64,000 bases of DNA from Thereva unica (lineage: Eukaryota > Arthropoda > Insecta > Diptera > Therevidae). Of the stretch, positions 55,600 through 64,000 are shown in pieces. The stretch is taken from positions 242,999,143 through 243,063,142 of the forward strand of contig OX465281.1 of the NCBI GenBank assembly GCA_949987705.1, written 5' to 3'. Position numbers and translations under genes: made by a program. How positions within the stretch are numbered: the first letter of the stretch is position 1; every line of letters begins with the position of its first letter. Below the pieces are notes generated by a model, which had not been told where the DNA came from, did no database searches, and worked only from the letters and a program-made list of their open reading frames with translations.

Positions 55600-55870
55600 G
55601 TACTTATTTAATAAACTCAAATTCTAAGGCAAGGATCCGTATTGCATTTACCAAATGATTTCCTTTTCTATCGCTGAGAGCTATACAACCGTTTAGGTCG
55701 TCAGTGATTATCACGATCTTCCGTTGAGAAGTCGAGCATTTTCCAAGGCTAGCCAAACACAGTCGACATGATGGATATGTACCAAAGGGATCGATACATA
55801 AGTTACGATTGATGAAAGTAATTCCAATTCCTACTTTGTCTTGAGCTAACGAAGTGTCAGTAGCCACTAT
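55600..55870 (-). mobile_element. RNase H fragment of a LINE
   Basis: The minus-strand 87-codon frame has TDTSLAQDKVGIGITF, KIVIITDDLNGCIAL and NHLVNAIRILALE, matching the first and later motifs of retroelement RNase H (TDGS, ITDS), with key residues changed. Isolated relic. Confidence 0.68.
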
Positions 55871-56169
55871 TTGTACCTATTCCAGGAGAAAGAGCGTTTC
55901 TTTTCTTCCTCATAAGTGAGGAAAGAGTTCGCAGTTCGCATTGGCACTACGGAAACACAATCCCAGTCAGAAGCTGGAAAAAGCGAATAAGCGCCAACAA
56001 ATTGCCTTTCTTATAGTGTAAGACAGTTCTTTTGGGAACTGTTAGCTTGGGACAGTAAATGAATATGAGAAATAAGCGCTGATTAGTGTTAGATAAGAAG
56101 TACGTTAGGTTAGGCTAGATATGGCTGAGCTGTTGGTGTACAACCCAAACACTTAGGCCAAAGGAATGA

Positions 56170-57125
56170 TTCCACTTTAATTCGATGTTAAAGTGTCGAT
56201 TTTTCGTTAAACCACCTCGAGGACGTAATGAATCTTCTTAGTTGCGGGATCCCAAACTTCGGGATATCCGCAAACGTGCACCAAAAGTAGTAAGCCTCCT
56301 TCTGCTTAAGGCTGGACAGTGACAGAGAAGATGTCTTACACATTCCTTCTCGTCTAGATTCTTACAGCTTATGCAGAAATCGTAGATTGGCGTGATCTAA
56401 GCGGGCTGCATGCGTCCCTATCAGACAGTGTCTGGTCAGCACTCCCTCTAATTGAGGAACCTCGTCTCCCGAGGTTCAGCAGTGAAGTGGTTCGCCTGAG
56501 ATCGTAAGAGGACCAAGTCATTTTGGCCAAGATGCATTTGTTAAGATCTCTCCAATGCTTCTCTGCTAGTTGCATTGTGGGCTGTTTGCTTCGGAGTTTA
56601 AAGGTGGCCTCCTTTGACTCCTCCTCCCTCTCGACCTTCGACGAACTTAGAACCATCAGTGAAGAAGTTGGGGCATTCTGAATACTATGTGGTCTATTAA
56701 TCTATTCACGACGAGGGGGATGCGGACCACGTAGTTCTTCGTAAATGTGACTACGGATATGACCACACCAGAGCATTAGGTTAAAGACTCAATATGTCAA
56801 CTAGCACTGCTTTGAGTTGCCTCGCAGTTATGCCATCGGGTCTTGGCGACCTTGAGACTTTAAGCCTAGATGCTCCAATCTCCTCAGGCGTAATTGGACT
56901 CTACGATTCATTTAGGTCATGTCTCAGAGGATTTTCGACAGATGAGTGAGTGCTCCCCTTGCCCATTATTTCTCTCCAGAAGGGTTCCATGGTCTCTTGA
57001 GAAGATATACGAGACCCATTGGTTCCCTCTAGGATCGATCTAATGCACTTTCCCTGATGTTTCCCCCAATTCCTTTGCTTTGCGGCTACGCCTACGCTTT
57101 TTCGTACTATTCCAATCATCAGGAA
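56170..57125 (-). mobile_element. LINE pieces: RT start and zinc-knuckle C-terminus
   Basis: On the minus strand, 57120-56770 contains QETMEPFWREIMG and PITPEEIG..., PDGITARQLKAV, the region before and at the start of a reverse transcriptase. 56690-56170 contains WRDLNKCILAKMTWSSYDLR, TRHCLIGTHAARL and LDEKE..., the C-terminus after RNase H. Most of the middle is missing. Probably one internally deleted I/R1-type LINE. Confidence 0.65.
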
Positions 57126-57539
57126 TTGTGGGCGGTTGGGTACATATTGAAGCCCCTGTACTTTTTATTGGCAAAATGCTATGAAGGTACGACGCCAGCC
57201 TACTTAGTGTACTATCCTTGCCAATCGTGGAATGGAATGGAGATGATTGCTTCTATAGATCCTTTCCCGAGGCGAGCCAAGGGACAACAAATACTCTATA
57301 AAGCGTTCATCTGCATGGGAACTTGATGGAGCCGAAGCTTAATCGTAGGTAATTGCCTTATTTGGTCCGGTATCTGTGGAATTTCCATTCGGATTTCCGC
57401 TTGATGGACCTGTCTCTAAGTTGGACACGAAGCGAGACACCAAGGATTTATATTCAGGCTTTTGGCGGGCCTTAGCTTTGAACGAGTATCTAAGGGCAGA
57501 ATGGAAGCGTACAGTCATAGACGATGCAAATTTCCATAT

Positions 57540-58815
57540 ATTTTAGATAGAGTGTGAGAGATCTGGTCACAGCAAGTTAATTGTGAGATAGGCACCTAGA
57601 GTTTTGACTCGCAATTGATAAGGTAAGCGCGTCTTCATGAGAATCATAGAGGAAGGAAGGAGGTGTCTGACTGCTCTACATTGGAATGTAGCGGGATTTA
57701 GATGCATTTAGCAGTAAGTGGTTCGAAAGAGACCATTGAGAAATACGCTCGAGATCGGCATTAATGGTGTTAACACAGTTCTCAACCAAACCAATAGGAC
57801 TGTTTAAGTATATTTGGACATCATCTGCATACATGTGCAGTTAACAGTTGGTCACGACACTGCTGAGATCATTTATATACATGCTGAAAAGCAGCGGTTT
57901 TAGTAAGGAACCCTGCGGAACACCGTGGGTGATTGTCAAGGAGTCAGAAGTTGAATTTTATAGCCATACTTTTTTAGATCGATTATGCAAGTAACTCCGA
58001 ATAAAGGAGGCCGCAGAGGATGAAAACCCATGTGGTCAATTAGCTTAGTTTCAAGGAGCGTATGGCTAACACTGTCGAATGCCTTACTAAAGTCCAGGGG
58101 CACAAGAAAAGCAATGTCATGCAAATCAAGAGCCATTCGCAAATCGGTGGTCACTTTAAGCAGTGCAGTTTCACAGCTACTGCTCTTGCGGAAACTAGAC
58201 TGTGCATGGGACAACAGGGACCACATTTCGCAGTGCCCATCGATTTGCCAAGACATTAATTTTTCTAGTACTTTGCCTAAGAAACGAAGTATACTTATAG
58301 GACGATAATCAGCGGGGCTTTTCGGAGAATTGCACTTAGGTAATGCGATAACTTTTGCTTTCTTCCACTGAAGCGGAAAGTAGGATTTAGTGAGGCAACT
58401 ATTAAAAATACATGAGATATAGGGAAGAAACAGAGGAAAAATTAACTTTAGGAATGTGGTGGATTTAATTGCATAGAAAGGTTTATGGACTTCCGCATGA
58501 TCCACATTGTGAAAACAAAACACAACAGCATTACTATTAGCTACCCTTAAGTAATTAGGATCTCCGTGTATAATTGATGCAGACTTAAAGTAATTATTTA
58601 GCTCATTAGCGCTAAGGTTGATATGTGTTTCACTTTCATTACCAAGAATACCAAGTTGCCTAATGTTGGTCCAAAGTTTCTTTGGGGGCAAATTAGGGTT
58701 AAGCTTAGACGAAAAGAACTGGGCTTTCGCTTTACGTATGGAGGAAGTTACTAAATGCCTAACCTTTTTGTAGGCTTTTAAGTTCGCATCGGTTTTATTA
58801 GCCAAGGACAAGCCC
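57540..58815 (-). mobile_element. LINE C (CR1-group), 5' truncated, minus strand
   Basis: A 291-codon minus-strand frame (58811-57936) holds the linker (SKLNPNLPPKKLWTNIRQLG) and reverse transcriptase motifs (SPADYRPISILRFLGKVLEKL region near 58330-58265, PLDFSKAFDSVSHTLLETKL near 58110-58050). After a frameshift the minus strand continues with GVPQGS-like sequence near 57915, HMYADDVQIYLNSP (57838-57795) and NHLLLNASKSRYIPM (near 57725-57680). Related to the element at 559-3685 but a different subfamily. No endonuclease. Confidence 0.85.
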
Positions 58816-59898
58816 TGTTACCAGCAGGAACCACGAGGAGGTGGAGGATAGGCACATCTATGATATGTGAAGATGATTTTTGTGGGAATGTTGACAAAGT
58901 CCAGCACCTTAAAGGGCCTTACCGTAATTCCGGTCCAAGGTCCAGATTCTTTTACCACAGATAACAAATAAAAAATAAATGAATGTGATGGAGTCCATGG
59001 CTCACAGAACATTCCCCAGATCGTTTTGAAAACCCGGGCTGTGTGTCTTACTAAATATCTGTGTAAACTAAATAAAAGTAATAAAACAAGCATAAATACT
59101 ACAAAAATATCTTATTTATTAAAATTATTGTCTATTTATAAAATAATAAAAAAAACACTGTACACTTTATGTATAAAAAACGATATTTACACAATTTTCC
59201 TACCATGAAAAAAGTTTCAAACTTTTCGTTTTGATTTTTTTTGTATGAAATTTTTTAGTTTGTTATTTATTTATTTTTTGTTTTATTTTTTTTTTGTAAA
59301 TTTGTGAAAAATTCTCTGCCAGTTTTTTTATTGTTTTTTAAATAATGATTCTACCACACTGATTTACAAATTAATAAAGATTTTTGTTGAAATAACATTA
59401 AAAAAAATATTTCTCAAAATAAAAAAAAATGTGAGAATGATGAAAAAGGTAACTATCTCAAAAAAATTACAAAATAAAAAATTGCGCGCCATAAATACTT
59501 TTACTATTACTAATGCGTTTTTAACTCTTTCTTTTTTTTTGTAAATTCTCAATTAAAAGTTTTTTAATACTATTTTTTAAATTTTTATATTTTTTCAAAG
59601 TTTTTTTTTATTAATTTTAGTTAAGTTTTGGTTTCTTAATACTTTTTTGTAAAGAAAAAAAGGGGCGCAAAAATAATTATTAATTAGAAATTAATTAAAA
59701 AAAAGGATTACAATTTCTTTTTTCTTTTTTTTTTGCCAAAACTATAAAACTATAAATTCAAAATTTTTTTTTTACAGTCAAGAGAGATAAAATTAAAAAT
59801 AAAATAAAAAAAATGTGAAAAATTTTATTTTGAATTCGGTTACAGAAAAAAAATATTTTCAACAATATTTTTCCGAATGTTCAACTTTGTTTTCTATG

Positions 59899-60082
59899 CC
59901 ACATTTTACACGATGAAACACGAAACAAAAAGTTTCCTGCAAGTTTGCTCGGTTTGAAGGGAAGGACTGAGAGAGGGATTGAAGAAACACGTCCTCCCTC
60001 AAGCCCTCTCTCACTTCTCCCCGTCAAACTGAGCAAGCTTGCAGGAAACTTTTTGTTTCGTGTTTCATCGTGTAAAATGGGC
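59899..60082. mobile_element. Foldback MITE H (184 bp)
   Basis: Arms start ACATTTTACACGATGAAACA and run about 75 bp with some mismatches. CTATG occurs at 59894-59898 and 60083-60087 as a possible 5-bp duplication, unlike the TAA/TTA of the other foldback MITEs here. No coding capacity. Confidence 0.78.
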
Positions 60083-61739
60083 CTATGTTAAAAAAATTAC
60101 AAATTAGAAAAATCTCTTAAATTCGAAAGAAATTATGGAAAATATTAAAAAGTAAAATAAAAAACCAATTTTTTTTCGAAAATAAAAGGATATAAAAATT
60201 AAATTATGAAAAAAAGAGATGAAATGAGTTCGTGCGATGCTCTAATAATTTATATGATCAAGATGAGAACGTGAGATGAAAGGGCGAAGTTATATGGTAT
60301 ATGTATTTTGTTTATGAGAGGCTGTGTGTGTGTGCTGAAGACGCCGTGTGTGTATATTATGGATTTTGTGTTGTGTGTTGGACTGTATTTAATTAATACA
60401 TATATGCTATGGTTTGGTGTGGAACGTGGAAGGTATTTATTTTTTACGTAACTAGCGATTTTCTATTTAGTTACGTATATTTCTGTTTATGCTGATCAGT
60501 TTTTTTGTTCTTTCGTCGATCGCCGTAGAAAGAAATCATATTGCGGAACTGTCAAATAAAACTTGTTAAAAATAGTATATTTTTTTTTTCGCTAAAAATA
60601 AATAGGTATTAATTATTTAAATAGTAAAATAAAATAAAAAAAGGATGTCATATATCCAAAATGAAAATATTGCAGCTTTTTTTGGATATGTGCATCGGAT
60701 ACAATGTTGATTGATTGTTGGGCGATGATATTATTTTGATTCAAAATAAGTTGTGAAGTATTCCGAGAAATTCCAGGAAGTTTTGTTTCTAAATGATTGA
60801 TATTTTTTCCGATATATATTAGAATTGTCCGATGCACATTTCCAGGTCTTCTTCGTTATTAGAATAAATTATAAGTATTATATAGTTACAATTATAAATT
60901 CGATTAAAAAATACGTTATTTTTAGAATTAAGAAATTAGTGATAGGATGAGAGAAAGAGAGGTCCCTTTCAGTTTCCAAGCGAAGGAATATGCAGCGACA
61001 AAATGTCACAGGCGAAAGACAAACTCTTGTATAGCTTCAGATCTAGAGCAGCCCTAAAGGCCATTAGTTCATGTACAGTGAAATAAAAGCGAATAAAAGG
61101 ATATACTGATTTTCTAAACGTCCTCGCATCCACCAACAGAGTTATTCTGCATTTTGGTATACAGTGACATGAAGGATTCGACGAAAATGTGTCGGGAGTT
61201 TGCCTAGACAAAACATGTTCCATAAAAAGAGAGCCACCATCAGGTTTCGTTAAAAAGAAAAAAAAAAAAACGCAATCAACGTAGAACCCTAATGTAAGTA
61301 GCCTAAGTCCAGCTCTTGGATGAACAACGTTTAAAAGTGGTGTACATAAAATCTACTACAAGTCGAGGTGTTTAAAGACCCCCAAAACCCAAAGAAAGAG
61401 AGCTAGATAGAGATAGCTAAACATACTACATAGAACATTACTATATAAGCAACTGTTGGTCCAATGTTGCGTACATGAAAATCATAAAGATGAAACGTTT
61501 GATAAATGGATTGAAATCAAATTTCAAATGTTTCAATCAGGTTGTCTAGAGTGTTACAGAAATTGATGATGCTCTTTTATAGTTTAGTTTATCGTCTCTG
61601 TCAAAATATTTAGATTCGTTTATTTTATTGTTTGTAATACTTTAACTTCTATCTAGAAAATTTTCTAGTTAATGAGTTTGGTGAGGCACCATATTGGTCT
61701 TGTCATGGTAGTAAACTTAATTCGAAGAATGGTTAGAAA

Positions 61740-62050
61740 AATGAATAGGTTTAGTGGAACTCTCTAGTTGCGCAGGTTGAGACATAGAATAATATTGTGT
61801 GAAGTGATTAAAATAAATAGATTTCGATGGATTGGTCATGTCGAGCGAGGTGTGGAGTGGACCCTACCAAAGATAGTACTAGGGAAAGTACCGACAGGAA
61901 AACGGACACTAGCTCGCTCTAAAAAGTGATATATTAACAATGTCAAGAAAGATAAGATAGTTAGGAATAAGAGAAGACAGACCATAGACCGAGAATCATG
62001 AAGGCAAACGCTGGAGGAAGCCAAAGCCAAAGTGCTCGCGAAAAGTGGTA
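61740..62050 (+). mobile_element. LINE C-terminal relic, RTE-like
   Basis: The plus strand reads INRFRWIGHVERGVEWTLPK, LGKVPTGKRTLARS and LEEAKAKVLAKSG, the familiar endonuclease/RT C-terminal tail pattern (RWxGHVxR...GKRxxGR...). Short, no further element sequence upstream. Confidence 0.6.
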
Positions 62051-62269
62051 CGATGGTAAGTCGATGGTTATAAGGTGATCGGTTTAGTCTTGTGTTGCGG
62101 GAATAAGATTGACACGCGAACAACCGCAGTTCGATAAAGAACTCCCATGTTCTCAAGAGGGGCTGAAGAAGTGTAATAATAATTGGGAAGTCCAGCCATC
62201 AGAAAGAGAAAATAACAGAGATATACGACTTGTCGACTTCTAGAAAAACTTGAGGATGCATTAAATATA

Positions 62270-63595
62270 CAGGGTGCGCCATCTAGACCTTCGGTATTTG
62301 AAAATTGCATAACTCGACATATTTTAGCCAATTTCGACAAATTTACACCATTCTGAAACGTCATTCAGTACCATTTTAGCTATATACGCATCAAAAGAAC
62401 GCGCTGGAATTGTAGCGCTTTACCTTTAAAACAATCGTTCAATTGTAAAAATGCGTGTTTATCGTAAAAATTCCTGAAAAGGATCTGACGAGCTTCTATT
62501 TTCGCGGAAATCAAAAACTAGATATTGATTTCTATAGAGGATTTGTGCCTGATAATGTCCGGCAAGATATTACACCAATTAGGAATCCCAGCGCCGAATC
62601 GACCCATGCACGATGCGTTCAATCGAGAATTTGAACCAGAACGGCATGCACGATCGAGATGCTTTGAGACAATTAGTACGAACAAAGGTCCCACTTTTGA
62701 ATCAGCCTACAGAAATCTGATGATAACAGCTAACGACGGATATGGAGGAATAGTTTTCTTTGGTTCACCTAGGGGAACTAGCAACACGTTCCTAATTTTA
62801 TTGATTTTAGCAAGGTCAAGCCGACCGTAGAATCAACGGCAAACGATAGATGAGCCGACGCGACATGCAACATTGCCAAAAAATCAGCAATACTACAGAA
62901 TTGCCAAATAATCATTTGGGATGGTACACAAACGGTCATTGGAGGCACTCTTTGGAGGTTTGGACGATGATTCTGCTGGACGCCGGTGTTCGGCAACGAT
63001 ACCAGTCATTCAAAGGTAACAACTGCTGATGAAATAAATGCTTGCTTAAAGTCATCGAACTTGTGGAGATGCGTGAAAACGTTAACAACGAATATGCTAC
63101 TCGCGTTTCAAAATGACGTGTTTGACGTGAATATTTTGCACTTATCCGTATTCAAGTGCACGCAATGAACGTTGGCAAGGCACGGCAAGTTCCCGGGATA
63201 CGCTGTGTTGAAAAATTGGGATTTAGAGCAGCCTCCTCGTTCTCTGGATTTAACAGCACCAGACTATTTTCTCTGGGGTTATTTAGAATGTAAAGTTTAT
63301 ATCAGCAAGCCAAAGACCATTGACGAACTCAAAGCTTACATACGAACCAAAATAGCTGCTATAACGCCCGAAAAGCTGGCCAATGTTATGCAGGATGCAG
63401 ATGCAGGAGTTGGAGCTGGAGCTGCTTTTGGGTATTGAATGGAGGTGGTCATATAATCGACATTGTTTTCAAAAACTGATTAGAAATAAATGGTAGAGAA
63501 TATAGTAAATAAATCTTGCTCATTTATTAAAATCGGCTAAAGAATGTCAGAGTTCTTAAATGTTGAAATACCGAAGGTCTAGATGGCGCACTCCA
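62270..63595 (+). mobile_element. Tc1/mariner-type transposon containing Helitron helicase sequence
   Basis: Inverted ends share GTGCGCCATCTAGACC and continue TTCGGTATTT (about 25 bp), flanked by TA at 62268-62269 and 63596-63597. A transposase start (ASKERAGIVALYLK-type, 62385-62440) and C-terminal part (PPRSLDLTAPDYFLWGYLE with SPD-like Asp, frame 63172-63438) fit an IS630-Tc1/mariner-class protein. Between them, about 62560-63165 encodes Helitron-type helicase instead of the transposase core. Degraded and non-functional. Confidence 0.75.
62560..63165 (+). mobile_element. Helitron helicase fragment inside the mariner-type element
   Basis: SAYRNLMITANDGYGGIVFF then GSPRGTSNTFLILLILA (62698-62815) is the Helitron Walker A region with GTGKT changed to GTSNT. 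Then AKNQQYC..., ADEINACLKSSNLWRCVKTL (63015-63075) and NDVFDVNIL follow, the later helicase motifs. No Helitron ends (5' TC, 3' hairpin-CTRR) were recognised. Confidence 0.75.
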
Positions 63596-63597
63596 TA

Positions 63598-64000
63598 TAG
63601 CTCGGAGGTAAGTGACTTTGTGCAGGGGGAGCAAAAAGAATAATAGATTTGTCAAAGCCAATACGTAGTCTTACTAAATTGCCATGTTCCTTGTTGTGAA
63701 GTTGATTGAAGGCAACTAAAAGATCGTGGTTCTAAAAACGTGAGCGTCGGGAGACTCCAGCCGAGAAAACATGGGATTAAGATCCAGTGCGTTCCACACT
63801 ATTTTTATTGGAATGCCAGAAATGATTTTCAATCCAGTTTTGCTGAACTATAACTATATCAGAAACTTAAAGTTTGACTTACGGATTTCAGTGCAATGCC
63901 CTGGTAAAAACTTTTCAAATAGAGAACAGACCAATTTTCGTTCGACCACTGAAGTCAACTAGCTTAGTTCCACAGGCCTGCTTGTGAGTTCGACTGGGAG
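63598..64000. other. Right edge, nothing recognised
   Basis: No supported gene or element from the end of the mariner-type transposon to the end of the window. Confidence 0.4.

Larger units (their letters stand above)
58820..62265. other. AT-rich intergenic region with one MITE and a LINE relic
   Basis: 59030-60900 is extremely AT-rich with long A/T runs and a TG-rich patch near 60320-60385. It contains MITE H (59899-60082) and, at the far end, a LINE C-terminal relic (61740-62050). No host gene was recognised. Confidence 0.5.

Noticed and set aside
58818..59093. 91-codon minus-strand frame upstream of LINE C
   Set aside because: It does not continue the LINE protein and shows no recognised domain; treated as non-coding.

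Overview
This window looks like a piece of an insect nuclear genome, most likely a dipteran. It is AT-rich, has GT-AG introns and long AATAAA-type 3' ends, and three of its four host genes read as orthologues of Drosophila csul, nes and wcd. No bacterial-type operons, rRNA genes or CRISPR arrays were seen.

Four host genes are supported. (1) PRMT5/csul, minus strand, 6 exons between 29581 and 20590, 624 codons. (2) CCDC93, plus strand, 10 exons between 30042 and 40625, 598 codons. These two start head to head, 460 bp apart. (3) An LPCAT3/nessy-type MBOAT acyltransferase, plus strand, one uninterrupted frame at 46386-47768. (4) UTP18/wicked, minus strand, one uninterrupted frame at 54964-53465, with a CACGTG E-box just upstream. 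The genes have unrelated jobs: arginine methylation, endosomal recycling, phospholipid remodelling and ribosome biogenesis.

Most of the rest is layered mobile DNA, almost all of it dead. 1-3900 is a non-LTR element inserted into an older Jockey-like one. 4670-6250 holds foldback MITEs and an hAT-like element with an 8-bp duplication. 9860-11640 is an RTE-like LINE broken by a MITE, and 12740-13330 a gypsy integrase relic. 16130-19450 holds a 265-bp palindromic MITE, an R1-like LINE and Helitron pieces. PRMT5 introns carry a 3.1-kb terminal-inverted-repeat element encoding a FEN1/XPG-like nuclease plus a cysteine-rich tail, two LINEs and an hAT MITE. CCDC93 introns carry LINE, mariner and tRNA-Lys-derived relics. 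40900-44270 and 48480-53300 are LINE relics, the latter split by a 1380-bp Transib-like element. 55480-58815 is more LINE sequence. 62270-63595 is a Tc1/mariner-type element with Helitron helicase sequence in its middle.

The most interesting items are the nuclease-encoding inverted-repeat element at 21661-24797, the Transib-like element whose ends begin with the V(D)J heptamer CACAGTG, and six unrelated foldback MITEs sharing a TAA/TTA target duplication. Several of these insertions can be checked because the interrupted host sequence reads on across the empty site. All family assignments come from reading motifs by eye; no database search was run.
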